From contig JBNAVY010000039.1 in assembly GCA_049700195.1 (NCBI GenBank), positions 1-17,433 of the forward strand: a stretch of 17,433 nt of DNA. Reading direction: 5' to 3'. The translations under genes and the position numbers were made by a program. The DNA is from JBNAVY01 sp049700195 (GTDB lineage: Bacteria > Bacillota > Thermoanaerobacteria > Thermoanaerobacterales > Thermoanaerobacteraceae). Below, in pieces: positions 1 through 7,457 of the stretch. Numbering within the stretch: the stretch's first letter is position 1; each line of letters begins with the position of its first letter. The notes beneath the pieces are model-generated. The model saw nothing but the letters and a program-made list of their open reading frames with translations, ran no database searches and was not told the origin of the DNA.

Positions 1-2
1 TT

Positions 3-1328
3 ATAACTCCTATGCCATCTTCAAGTGATATATCAAATAAAAATTTTGTTACCCCAATTATTATATTTGGCCAGAGTTTTACAAAAGGATATTTAACTTC
101 TGAAACAACCAAAAGAAATGGTATTGTAACAAATACAGATATAATGCCTACAATACTTAAATATTTTAATATTAATATTCCTTCATATGTGACAGGGCAT
201 CCTTTATATAATTCAGGGCAAAAGGGAAGTTTAAATGAATTAGTTAAAGAAAATCAAAAACTTGTTTATAATTATACATATAGGACTCCGTTTTTAAAGA
301 CATATGCTACATTGCAAATTATAATATATATTTTAGCCTTGGTAATGTTTTTGTTTTTTAAAAAAGCTTCTGTTTATCTTAAACCTCTGCTATTTTTTAT
401 AACAGCAATACCTCTGGCATTTTTGATGTTGCCAATTTTTAACTATACAAATGTTTCTAACAGTATAGTTGAAGTTTTCTTTTTAATTGCTGTTTTAATT
501 ATAGGGATTTATGAATTAAGTCCTCATAGCAATAATTTTTATCCCATAATTAGTTTTGTTACTGTTTTGGCTTTATCTATAGATTTGGTGACAGGACAAA
601 ATCTTCTCAAAAATTCATTTTTAAGCTATGATGCAATAGGAGGAGCAAGATTTTATGGTATAGGTAATGAGTATATGGGAGTTATGATTGGGGCTACGTT
701 ATGTTTTACATCTGCAATATATCAATTACTAAAAAATAAAAAAACAGCTTTTTTCATGGTTAGTATAACCTATGCTTTAGTATTTTATTTAATGGCTGCT
801 CCTAATATTGGTACTAAAGTAGGAGGCGGAATTACAGCTTTTGGTGGTTTTGTGGCTGCTTTGTTAATGTATTCTAATAAGAAAGTTAATATAAAGAATT
901 TAATTCTTATTGGAGTTGGAATTATTTTGATGCTTACTGGCCTTTTCTATTTGGATTCTTTAAGACCACCATCCTTGCAGACCCATATAGGTCAAACTTT
1001 TAATCTGGTTAAAAGCCAGGGTGTTGAACCTCTTATACAAATTTTTAGTAGAAAACTTATGATGAATTATAAGTTAATAACATATTCTATTTGGAGCCGA
1101 GTATTTATAACAGTTGTTGGAGTATTGTCAGTATTTTATATAAACCCAAAAGGTATTTTAAATAATATTTTAAAACAAAATAAATATATTCGTATATGTT
1201 TTATTTCTACACTTATTTCTTGTATTCTGGCACTTGCTTTTAATGATTCGGGAATTATAGCTGCAACTACAATGACAGTTTTTATTGGGCCTATGCTTAT
1301 ACATTATATTATTGAAGAAAGTGTTTAA
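3..1328 (+). CDS. Alkaline-phosphatase-like domain fused to a polytopic membrane domain (5'-truncated gene)
   Basis: The reading frame is open to the left edge of the window, so the gene starts upstream and the ATG at 12 is probably internal. The first 70 or so visible residues look like the end of an alkaline-phosphatase/phosphoglycerate-mutase fold: a TPIIIFG strand, then a GIVTNTDIMPTIL segment typical of that superfamily. From about nt 300 the protein is strongly hydrophobic, with roughly nine to eleven predicted membrane segments. Polar motifs sit between them: GARFYGIGNEYMG (nt 642-680), a glycine-rich NIGTKVGGGI stretch (about nt 807-836) and FNDSG (nt 1239-1253). Such motifs in membrane loops suggest a catalytic or transport role, but I cannot name it. 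The stop is 11 nt before a glycosyltransferase gene, so the two are probably co-transcribed. The metal-binding N-terminal part cannot be checked here. Confidence 0.7.
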   Translation: MTPMPSSSDISNKNFVTPIIIFGQSFTKGYLTSETTKRNGIVTNTDIMPTILKYFNINIPSYVTGHPLYNSGQKGSLNELVKENQKLVYNYTYRTPFLKTYATLQIIIYILALVMFLFFKKASVYLKPLLFFITAIPLAFLMLPIFNYTNVSNSIVEVFFLIAVLIIGIYELSPHSNNFYPIISFVTVLALSIDLVTGQNLLKNSFLSYDAIGGARFYGIGNEYMGVMIGATLCFTSAIYQLLKNKKTAFFMVSITYALVFYLMAAPNIGTKVGGGITAFGGFVAALLMYSNKKVNIKNLILIGVGIILMLTGLFYLDSLRPPSLQTHIGQTFNLVKSQGVEPLIQIFSRKLMMNYKLITYSIWSRVFITVVGVLSVFYINPKGILNNILKQNKYIRICFISTLISCILALAFNDSGIIAATTMTVFIGPMLIHYIIEESV

Positions 1329-1339
1329 AGGGTGATTTT

Positions 1340-2461
1340 ATGGATAAAATAAAAATACTTCATGTTGTGCGAAAAGCGGAAGGAGGTATGAAAAAGCATA
1401 TTTTGTCTCTTTTAGGAGGACTGGATAAAAATAAATATGAAATTTTTCTTGCTTGTAGTTTTGATACAGAAACACTTGATACACTTAAAAAACTTGGAAT
1501 CAAAACATTTGATATTAACATTTCAGACGGTATAAATATAAATAAAGATTTTAATTCGTTTTTAAAGCTAAGAAATATAATTAAAAATATAAAACCAGAT
1601 ATTGTTCATATGCATGGTGTTAAAGCAGCATTAATAGGTAGAGTTGCTTGTTTTAATTTAAAATGCAAAACAGTTGTAACATACCATAATTTTCCAGAGT
1701 ATGATTCAATGAATAAATATAAAAAAGAAATATTTTTGTTTGCTACAAAATTGTTAAATAAAAATACATCATATTTTATTTTTGTTTCTGATAAGTTAAA
1801 AGAATATGTATTAAAACGAGAGAAGATATCAATTAATAAGATAGAGACTGTTTATAATTGTATTGAAGATAAAGGAGAGGAAAATGATAAAAATTTTAAT
1901 TTAAAGGGTAAACTGAAATTACCGGAGGATTCTTTTGTAGTTGGGTGTGTTTCAAGGTTAATATATTCTAAAGGGGTTCAGGATTTAATAAATGTTGCAT
2001 CAGAAATAAAAAATACTGACATTTATTTTGTTATAGCAGGTGATGGACCTATGAAAAACGAACTTGAGTCAATGGTTCAGAATGCAAATATTTCAAGTCG
2101 TTTCTTCTTTCTAGGGTTTATAAAAGATATAGATTCTTTTTTACATAATATTGATATATTTGTTTTGCCATCTCATCAAGAAGGTTTTGGTATATCTGTT
2201 CTTGAAGCATTGAATGAAGGAGTTCCTGTTATTGCTTCAAGAGTCGGCGGTATACCAGAAATAATTAAAGATGGGGTAAACGGTATTTTATTTGAAAAAC
2301 AGAATTCAGATGAATTAAAAAATGCAATTTTAGCATTATATTCAAATATTGAATTAAGAAAAAAATTATCAAATGAAGGTAGAAAAATTATTTCTGAAAA
2401 ATTTAACTGTAAAGAAATGATACATAAAATAGATAATATCTATTTAAAATTGGTAGGTTGA
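1340..2461 (+). CDS. Glycosyltransferase family 4 (GT-B fold)
   Basis: This 373-residue protein should transfer a sugar from a nucleotide donor onto an acceptor in the cytoplasm, probably at the inner face of the membrane. The N-terminal acceptor domain begins with a beta strand and a glycine-rich loop (VVRKAEGGMKKH). The C-terminal donor domain has the strand VVGCVSRLIYSKG, a VIAGDGP segment and the family-4 signature E281-x7-E289 in EGFGISVLEALNEG, followed by PVIASRVGGIPEII. The length is normal for the family. The start is supported by an AGGGTGAT ribosome site just upstream that overlaps the end of the preceding gene. Donor and acceptor cannot be read from sequence. Its position after a membrane phosphatase-like gene suggests an envelope lipid or glycan as acceptor, which is inference. 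No signal peptide or membrane segment is visible. Confidence 0.85.
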   Translation: MDKIKILHVVRKAEGGMKKHILSLLGGLDKNKYEIFLACSFDTETLDTLKKLGIKTFDINISDGININKDFNSFLKLRNIIKNIKPDIVHMHGVKAALIGRVACFNLKCKTVVTYHNFPEYDSMNKYKKEIFLFATKLLNKNTSYFIFVSDKLKEYVLKREKISINKIETVYNCIEDKGEENDKNFNLKGKLKLPEDSFVVGCVSRLIYSKGVQDLINVASEIKNTDIYFVIAGDGPMKNELESMVQNANISSRFFFLGFIKDIDSFLHNIDIFVLPSHQEGFGISVLEALNEGVPVIASRVGGIPEIIKDGVNGILFEKQNSDELKNAILALYSNIELRKKLSNEGRKIISEKFNCKEMIHKIDNIYLKLVG

Positions 2462-2465
2462 TATA

Positions 2466-2732
2466 ATGAGAGTTAGTAGACTAAAGGAAAAACAAAAAAT
2501 TAACAACAAAAAAAGAATTATAAAATATATATTGATTGTTTATTTTATTTTAGTTATAATAAGTTTATTTGCAGTAGATTATTCTTTTAATGAAATAGAA
2601 AAAGGCATACATAAAGAGAATCTCTTGTCAATAACTAAAAATAATAAAAAATTAGATGTAGTGATTTTTGGAGAGAAATTCATATTTGACATTGAATATT
2701 TATTTGATAAGCTTAACTGTTTTGGTTTTTAA
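2466..2732 (+). CDS. Small single-pass membrane protein, unknown function
   Basis: I do not recognise this 88-residue protein. It has a very basic first 20 residues, one clear hydrophobic segment at about residues 20-40, and a roughly 48-residue tail expected outside the cell by the positive-inside rule. The tail ends in a hydrophobic, partly aromatic stretch with one Cys and a final FGF. The start lies 4 nt after the glycosyltransferase stop, so translation is likely coupled; the upstream ribosome site is weak. It is followed 30 nt later by lepA. Strand, spacing and base composition match its neighbours, which supports a real gene. A truncated member of a longer family, or a small accessory subunit for the two genes before it, are both possible. 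Confidence 0.55.
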   Translation: MRVSRLKEKQKINNKKRIIKYILIVYFILVIISLFAVDYSFNEIEKGIHKENLLSITKNNKKLDVVIFGEKFIFDIEYLFDKLNCFGF

Positions 2733-2762
2733 TTTTGAATTGGGATTTAGAGGAGGCTAAAA

Positions 2763-4574
2763 ATGTCTAATGAACGTATGAAACATATAAGAAATTTTTG
2801 TATAATTGCTCATATTGATCACGGTAAATCAACTCTTGCAGATAGATTAATTGAAAAAACCGGGGTTTTAACAGAAAGGCAAATGGACAAACAAGTTTTG
2901 GACAGTATGGATCTTGAAAGAGAAAGAGGAATCACAATAAAATTAAAACCAGTGCGAATGGTTTATAAAAAGGGAAATGAAGAATATGAATTAAATCTTA
3001 TTGATACTCCTGGTCATGTAGATTTTACTTATGAAGTATCAAGAAGTATTGCTGCATGTGAAGGGGCTTTATTAGTTGTAGATGCTACACAAGGAATTGA
3101 GGCACAGACTCTTGCTAATGTTTATATGGCTTTGGAACATGATCTTGAAATTGTGCCAGTTATAAACAAGATTGATCTACCTTCTGCAGACCCGGATTTA
3201 GTAAAGAAGGAAATAGAGGATGTGATAGGAATTTATGCTGAAGATTCGTTATTGGTTTCTGCTAAAGAAGGTATAGGTATAGATGAAGTCTTTGATGCCA
3301 TAATTGACAGGATACCATCACCAGTTGGTGACGAAGATAAACCGCTAAAGGCCCTTATATTTGATTCTTTTTATGACAATTATAAGGGTGCTATTAGTTT
3401 TGTAAGAATTATAGATGGATATGTAAAGCCAGGAATGAAGATAAAAATGTTTTCTACAGGGAAAATTTTTGAAGTTACTGATGTTGGAAGTTTTAAACCA
3501 GAATTAATTTCTTTAAAAGAATTAAAAGCTGGTGAAGTCGGCTATATAGCTGCAAGTATAAAAAATGTTAAAGACACAAGGGTTGGAGATACAATTACAG
3601 ATGCAGAAAATCCTACGGATTCTCCAATTCCCGGATACAAAAAAGTTGTACCTATGGTATTTTCAGGAATTTACCCAGCAGATGGTCAAGACTATGAAAA
3701 TTTAAGGGATGCTCTTGAAAAACTCCAATTAAATGATGCTTCCTTAGTGTATGAACCTGATACTTCTGTTGCACTTGGGTTTGGCTTTAGATGCGGATTT
3801 TTAGGTTTATTGCATATGGAAATTATTCAGGAAAGACTAGAACGTGAATATGATTTAAACCTTGTAACAACAGCTCCAAGCGTTATATACAAAGTATACA
3901 AAACCAACTCAGAAGTTATTGAACTTGATAATCCAACAAATCTTCCGTCTCCTGCAGAAATAGATCATATAGAAGAACCAATAGTAAATGCCACAATAAT
4001 GTCTCCTACTGAATATGTTGGTTCAATTATGGAATTGTGCCAGGACAGACGCGGGATTTTTTTGGGGATGGAGTATATGGAACAGACAAGGGTTGTTATG
4101 AGATATGAAATACCTCTAAATGAAATTATATTTGATTTTTTTGATTCATTAAAATCAAGGACAAAAGGTTATGCATCATTTGATTATGAACTTAAAGGAT
4201 ATAAGGAATCTAATCTTGTAAAGTTAGATATACTTATAAATGGTGAAGTAGTTGATGCTCTTTCAATGATTGTTCATAAAGATAAAGCATATGAGAGAGG
4301 TAGAAAGATGGCGGAAAAATTAAAGGACAATATACCAAGGCATTTGTTTGAAATTCCAATACAAGTTGCAATTGGTTCAAAGATAATAGCAAGAGAAACT
4401 GTAAAAGCTCTAAGAAAAAACGTTCTTGCAAAATGTTATGGTGGAGATATTACAAGAAAGAAAAAACTTCTAGAAAAACAAAAAGAAGGAAAGAAAAGGA
4501 TGAGGCAAATTGGTAATGTTGAAATTCCACAAGAAGCATTTATGTCAGTTTTGAAACTGGATGAAGATAAATGA
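2763..4574 (+). CDS. lepA: Elongation factor 4 (LepA), translational GTPase
   Basis: LepA is a ribosome-binding GTPase of the EF-G family, with proposed roles in back-translocation under stress and in ribosome assembly. At 603 residues it has the usual length. The G domain shows G1 at residues 16-24 (AHIDHGKST), the switch segment RERGITIK, G3 from D81 (DTPGHVDF) and G4 from N135 (NKID). EF-G-like domains II, III and V follow, including the FGFRCGFLGLLHMEI segment typical of LepA. The C-terminal domain unique to the family is very basic (KKKLLEKQKEGKKRMRQ) and ends with IPQEAFMSVLK. A strong AGGAGG lies 6 nt before the ATG. Its last 4 bases overlap the hemW start (ATGA), so the two are translationally coupled. 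No promoter is evident just upstream. Confidence 0.98.
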   Translation: MSNERMKHIRNFCIIAHIDHGKSTLADRLIEKTGVLTERQMDKQVLDSMDLERERGITIKLKPVRMVYKKGNEEYELNLIDTPGHVDFTYEVSRSIAACEGALLVVDATQGIEAQTLANVYMALEHDLEIVPVINKIDLPSADPDLVKKEIEDVIGIYAEDSLLVSAKEGIGIDEVFDAIIDRIPSPVGDEDKPLKALIFDSFYDNYKGAISFVRIIDGYVKPGMKIKMFSTGKIFEVTDVGSFKPELISLKELKAGEVGYIAASIKNVKDTRVGDTITDAENPTDSPIPGYKKVVPMVFSGIYPADGQDYENLRDALEKLQLNDASLVYEPDTSVALGFGFRCGFLGLLHMEIIQERLEREYDLNLVTTAPSVIYKVYKTNSEVIELDNPTNLPSPAEIDHIEEPIVNATIMSPTEYVGSIMELCQDRRGIFLGMEYMEQTRVVMRYEIPLNEIIFDFFDSLKSRTKGYASFDYELKGYKESNLVKLDILINGEVVDALSMIVHKDKAYERGRKMAEKLKDNIPRHLFEIPIQVAIGSKIIARETVKALRKNVLAKCYGGDITRKKKLLEKQKEGKKRMRQIGNVEIPQEAFMSVLKLDEDK

Positions 4575-5701
4575 AAGATATAGGAATATATATTCACATA
4601 CCCTTTTGTAAAAGTAAATGCTTTTATTGTGACTTTAACTCATATAAAGGCCTTGAACATCTTTATGAAGATTATAAAAATGCAATAATAAGTGAAATAT
4701 CTTATAATACTATATATGATAAAGAAATTTCATCAATTTACATTGGTGGTGGAACTCCAAACGTAATACCAGAAGATTATATTTCGCAGATAATGCATAT
4801 ATTACGGGAAAATTTCAATATAAAAAATAGTTGTGAGATAACCATAGAATTAAATCCGGGTTTAATAACAGAAAATAAATTAGCAATATATAAAAAAAAT
4901 GGTATAAATCGTTTAAGTATAGGCTTGCAAGCATTTCAAAACAGATTATTGTCTAAAATTGGACGAATCCACACCGTTGAAGAATTTTATGATAATTATG
5001 AAATGGCTAGTAAATATTTTAAAAATATAAATATTGATTTAATGTATGCTTTACCTGGACAAAGTATAAAGGATTGGGAAGAGACTTTAAATAATATTAT
5101 CGATATAAAACCAAAGCATATATCATGTTATGGGCTTATTTTAGAGGAAGGTACTACTTTTTATGAACTATATAAAAATAATAAAATAGAATTATTAAAT
5201 GAAGATATAGAAATGGAAATGTATCATAATGCTATTAAATATTTAGCTAAAAATGGATATATTCATTATGAAATTTCAAATTTTGCTTTACAAGGATATG
5301 AGTGTAAACATAATATCCTGTATTGGAAAGATAGAGAATATATTGGATTTGGGGCAGGTGCACATTCTTATATAGATAACAAAAGATATAACAATATAAA
5401 TAATGTTTCAAAATATATTGATAGCATTAATCAAAAAGGTAAAGCTATAGAAAATGAGTATATTCTTACAAAAGAAGATTCAATGGCTGAATATATGTTT
5501 TTGGGTTTAAGAATGTTGGAGGGTATTTGTGATGAGGACTTTAAAAGCAGGTTTTCCACTAGTCTGTTTGATAAATATAAAGATACGATTCGCAAATATA
5601 CAGATTATGGGCTTATAGAAATATTTGATGGCAATTGCATAAGATTAACATATAAAGGTATAGATTTGTCAAATATAATTTTTCAAGAATTTTTGCCTTA
5701 A
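4571..5701 (+). CDS. hemW: HemW, radical SAM heme chaperone (coproporphyrinogen oxidase-like)
   Basis: HemW is a radical SAM protein related to HemN, now regarded as a heme-binding chaperone rather than an oxidase. The 376-residue product has the cluster motif C13-x3-C17-x2-C20 followed by DF, so it has Phe where true HemN has a fourth Cys. Next come the SAM-binding GGGTP motif near residue 58, NPG (SAM region), RLSIGLQAF and the LMYALPGQ segment. The C-terminal HemN-type domain includes YEISNFA and the GFGAGAHSY motif. The start overlaps the lepA stop by 4 bp. The gene ends 5 nt before the -35 box of the hrcA promoter, with no terminator between, so read-through into the heat-shock operon is possible. 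Old annotations call this protein oxygen-independent coproporphyrinogen III oxidase. Confidence 0.95.
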   Translation: MKDIGIYIHIPFCKSKCFYCDFNSYKGLEHLYEDYKNAIISEISYNTIYDKEISSIYIGGGTPNVIPEDYISQIMHILRENFNIKNSCEITIELNPGLITENKLAIYKKNGINRLSIGLQAFQNRLLSKIGRIHTVEEFYDNYEMASKYFKNINIDLMYALPGQSIKDWEETLNNIIDIKPKHISCYGLILEEGTTFYELYKNNKIELLNEDIEMEMYHNAIKYLAKNGYIHYEISNFALQGYECKHNILYWKDREYIGFGAGAHSYIDNKRYNNINNVSKYIDSINQKGKAIENEYILTKEDSMAEYMFLGLRMLEGICDEDFKSRFSTSLFDKYKDTIRKYTDYGLIEIFDGNCIRLTYKGIDLSNIIFQEFLP

Positions 5702-5706
5702 GAGTA

Positions 5707-5735
5707 TTGACAAAATTTTATAAGAGTGGTATTTT
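5707..5735 (+). promoter_or_regulatory. Vegetative promoter of the hrcA heat-shock operon
   Basis: A perfect -35 box TTGACA (5707-5712) is followed by a 17-nt spacer and a -10 box TATTTT (5730-5735, four of six matches). A TG at 5727-5728 gives an extended -10 that would offset the weak hexamer. The predicted start of transcription is about 5741-5743, immediately before the CIRCE operator, which is the usual arrangement for HrcA control. Confidence 0.8.
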
Positions 5736-5746
5736 AAAATCATAAA

Positions 5747-5773
5747 TTAGCACTCGGTAAATTAGAGTGCTAA
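5747..5773. promoter_or_regulatory. CIRCE operator (HrcA binding site)
   Basis: The inverted repeat TTAGCACTC (5747-5755) and GAGTGCTAA (5765-5773) is separated by exactly 9 nt and matches the CIRCE consensus at all 18 arm positions. HrcA dimers bind this element and repress the operon; heat removes repression. It sits just after the predicted transcription start, so it is also present in the mRNA leader. It is the only copy I see in the window. Confidence 0.98.
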
Positions 5774-5784
5774 TAAGATGATAT

Positions 5785-5794
5785 GGGGTGGTGA
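5785..5794 (+). promoter_or_regulatory. hrcA ribosome binding site that decides the start
   Basis: The sequence GGGGTGGTGA pairs with the 16S 3' end and lies directly before ATG 5797. It contains the in-frame GTG codons at 5788 and 5791. Those codons therefore form part of the ribosome site, and nothing like a Shine-Dalgarno lies upstream of them. Confidence 0.75.
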
Positions 5795-5796
5795 AA

Positions 5797-6822
5797 ATGC
5801 CGTTAGATGATAGGAAGAAAAAAATATTATATGCTATAATTAATGACTATATAATGACGGCAGAACCTATTGGCTCACGTACAATAGCAAAAAAATATAA
5901 TATTGGTTTGAGTTCAGCAACTATAAGAAATGAAATGGCTGATCTGGAAGAAATGGGATATCTTGAGCAGCCGCATACATCTGCTGGTAGGATACCTTCT
6001 GATAAAGGTTACAGATTTTATGTTAATACTATTTTAGAAAATTATATTTACGATAGTTTAACTGAAAATTCAATATTTCACGAGCAAGTAATTGCAGAAT
6101 TTGATGAAATAGTAAAAAAATATGCAAAGATACTTTCAAAAATTACTCATCATACTACAGTTGCTAAACTGCCAAAAGTCAATACAGATAAAATAAAAAG
6201 AATTCAGATTATGCCGGTTGATACAAATAAAATGATTTTTATAGTTTTTACAGATACCGGTATAATAAAAAATTATTTATTAAATTTCTGCCAAAATATA
6301 AATGGCAACCTTTTTGAGTTTTTAAATAATCTATTGAATGACAGAGTTTCAGGGAAAACGGAAAAAGAAATTCTTGAATTTTTAACAAAAGACTTTAGAC
6401 CAATTTTAAATGATGTCGATTTTATCGCTGATGAGCTTATAAAAACAATTATATCTAGTTTAAAGCAAATACAGGAAACTGAGATATATGCAGATGGTAC
6501 AGCTAATATATTGGATTTTCCTGAATATAAAGATTTAATAAAAGCAAAAAATTTTTTTGAACTCCTTGACAAAAAAGATTTGCTTAATACAGTTTTAGAG
6601 CCTGAATTTGATTTCATAGATGTAGTAATAGGAAGCGAAAATAAGTTTGACGAAATGAAAGATTTGAGCATTATTAAAACTACCTATAAAATAAATGATA
6701 AGGTAGTAGGAACAATTGGCATATTAGGTCCTACCAGAATGAATTACTTAAAATTGATAAATGAGATAAATATTATGACAAAAGAGTTATCTAATTTACT
6801 TTCAAATATATATAAAGAATAA
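5797..6822 (+). CDS. hrcA: HrcA, heat-inducible transcription repressor
   Basis: HrcA represses class I heat-shock genes by binding CIRCE; its folding by GroE links chaperone supply to repression. The protein is 341 residues from ATG 5797, which is the usual length. The N-terminal winged helix (about residues 1-75) carries the hallmark segments EPIGSRTIAKKY, SSATIRNEMADLEEMGYL and HTSAGRIPSDKGYRFYV. A GAF-like dimer domain follows, with a family-typical C-terminus in which GTIGILGPTRMNY is clear. The upstream in-frame GTG codons at 5788 and 5791 are rejected because they lie inside the ribosome site. As the first gene of the operon, directly behind CIRCE, it should be autoregulated. Six nt plus the grpE ribosome site separate it from grpE. 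Confidence 0.97.
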   Translation: MPLDDRKKKILYAIINDYIMTAEPIGSRTIAKKYNIGLSSATIRNEMADLEEMGYLEQPHTSAGRIPSDKGYRFYVNTILENYIYDSLTENSIFHEQVIAEFDEIVKKYAKILSKITHHTTVAKLPKVNTDKIKRIQIMPVDTNKMIFIVFTDTGIIKNYLLNFCQNINGNLFEFLNNLLNDRVSGKTEKEILEFLTKDFRPILNDVDFIADELIKTIISSLKQIQETEIYADGTANILDFPEYKDLIKAKNFFELLDKKDLLNTVLEPEFDFIDVVIGSENKFDEMKDLSIIKTTYKINDKVVGTIGILGPTRMNYLKLINEINIMTKELSNLLSNIYKE

Positions 6823-6825
6823 TCT

Positions 6826-6832
6826 GAGGTGA
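6826..6832 (+). promoter_or_regulatory. grpE ribosome binding site that decides the start
   Basis: GAGGTGA (6826-6832) is 5 nt from GTG 6838, an ideal distance. The in-frame GTG 6829 and ATG 6832 lie within or touch this site and so are unlikely starts. Confidence 0.75.
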
Positions 6833-6837
6833 TGCAA

Positions 6838-7440
6838 GTGTCAAAAAGTAAGAAGAAAAACGAAAATGAGACAACTGAAAAAGAAATAAAAGATACTGTT
6901 AGTCAAGATGATTTAACCAAAAAAAATGAAAAAAATATTGAAAGTAAAGATAATTTAGAAACAAACAAAAATATAGTTGAGGAAGATGTGAATGATTTGA
7001 AAAAAAAGTTAGAAGAAAAAGAAAAACAGGCAGCTGAATATTTAGAAATGGCTCAAAGGCTAAAAGCTGAGTTTGAAAATTATAGGAAACGCACCGAAAA
7101 AGAAAAAAGTGAAATGATTGATTATGGTCAAGAAAAAGTGATACTAGAATTACTTCCAGTAATAGATAATTTTGAAAGAGCGTTGATGAGTGAAGGAGAT
7201 CTTACTTCTTATAAGGAAGGCGTTGAATTAATTTACAAACAGTTTAAAAAAATATTGGATAATCTGGGTGTTGAAGAGATAAAAGCTGAAGGTGAAATTT
7301 TTGATCCATATAAACATCATGCTGTTATGCAAGATGAAGTAGAGGATAAAAAAGAAAATGAGATTATCGAGGTATTCCAAAAAGGATATACCTTAAAAGA
7401 TAAAGTAATAAGACCAAGCATGGTTAAAGTAGCTAAATAA
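6838..7440 (+). CDS. grpE: GrpE, DnaK nucleotide exchange factor
   Basis: GrpE releases ADP from DnaK and so sets the pace of the chaperone cycle; it acts as a cytoplasmic dimer. From the chosen GTG the protein is 200 residues. The first 50 or so residues are Lys/Glu/Asn-rich and probably disordered. A long coiled-coil region follows (about residues 45-90), with the conserved LKAEFENYRKRTEKEK segment. Then come the four-helix-bundle core (LLPVIDNFERAL) and the C-terminal beta domain that contacts DnaK, including FDPYKHHAVMQ, GYTLKDKVIRPSMVKVA. The order hrcA-grpE-dnaK is standard. Transcription should come from the CIRCE-controlled promoter. The dnaK ribosome site starts 2 nt after its stop. 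Confidence 0.96.
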   Translation: MSKSKKKNENETTEKEIKDTVSQDDLTKKNEKNIESKDNLETNKNIVEEDVNDLKKKLEEKEKQAAEYLEMAQRLKAEFENYRKRTEKEKSEMIDYGQEKVILELLPVIDNFERALMSEGDLTSYKEGVELIYKQFKKILDNLGVEEIKAEGEIFDPYKHHAVMQDEVEDKKENEIIEVFQKGYTLKDKVIRPSMVKVAK

Positions 7441-7442
7441 AT

Positions 7443-7452
7443 AGGAGGATGA
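7443..7452 (+). promoter_or_regulatory. dnaK ribosome binding site that decides the start
   Basis: AGGAGGATGA is an unusually strong ribosome site. It contains an in-frame ATG at 7449, but the functional start should be ATG 7458, 9 nt after AGGAGG, which gives the conserved DnaK N-terminus. Confidence 0.85.
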
Positions 7453-7457
7453 AAATT

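Noticed and set aside
6273..6671. 132-residue open frame on the minus strand inside hrcA
   Set aside because: It lies fully within hrcA, has low-complexity Ser/Phe/Lys composition from the AT-rich complement, and shows no domain.
7449..7457. dnaK start at ATG 7449
   Set aside because: The ATG is part of the Shine-Dalgarno sequence; ATG 7458 gives the conserved N-terminus.
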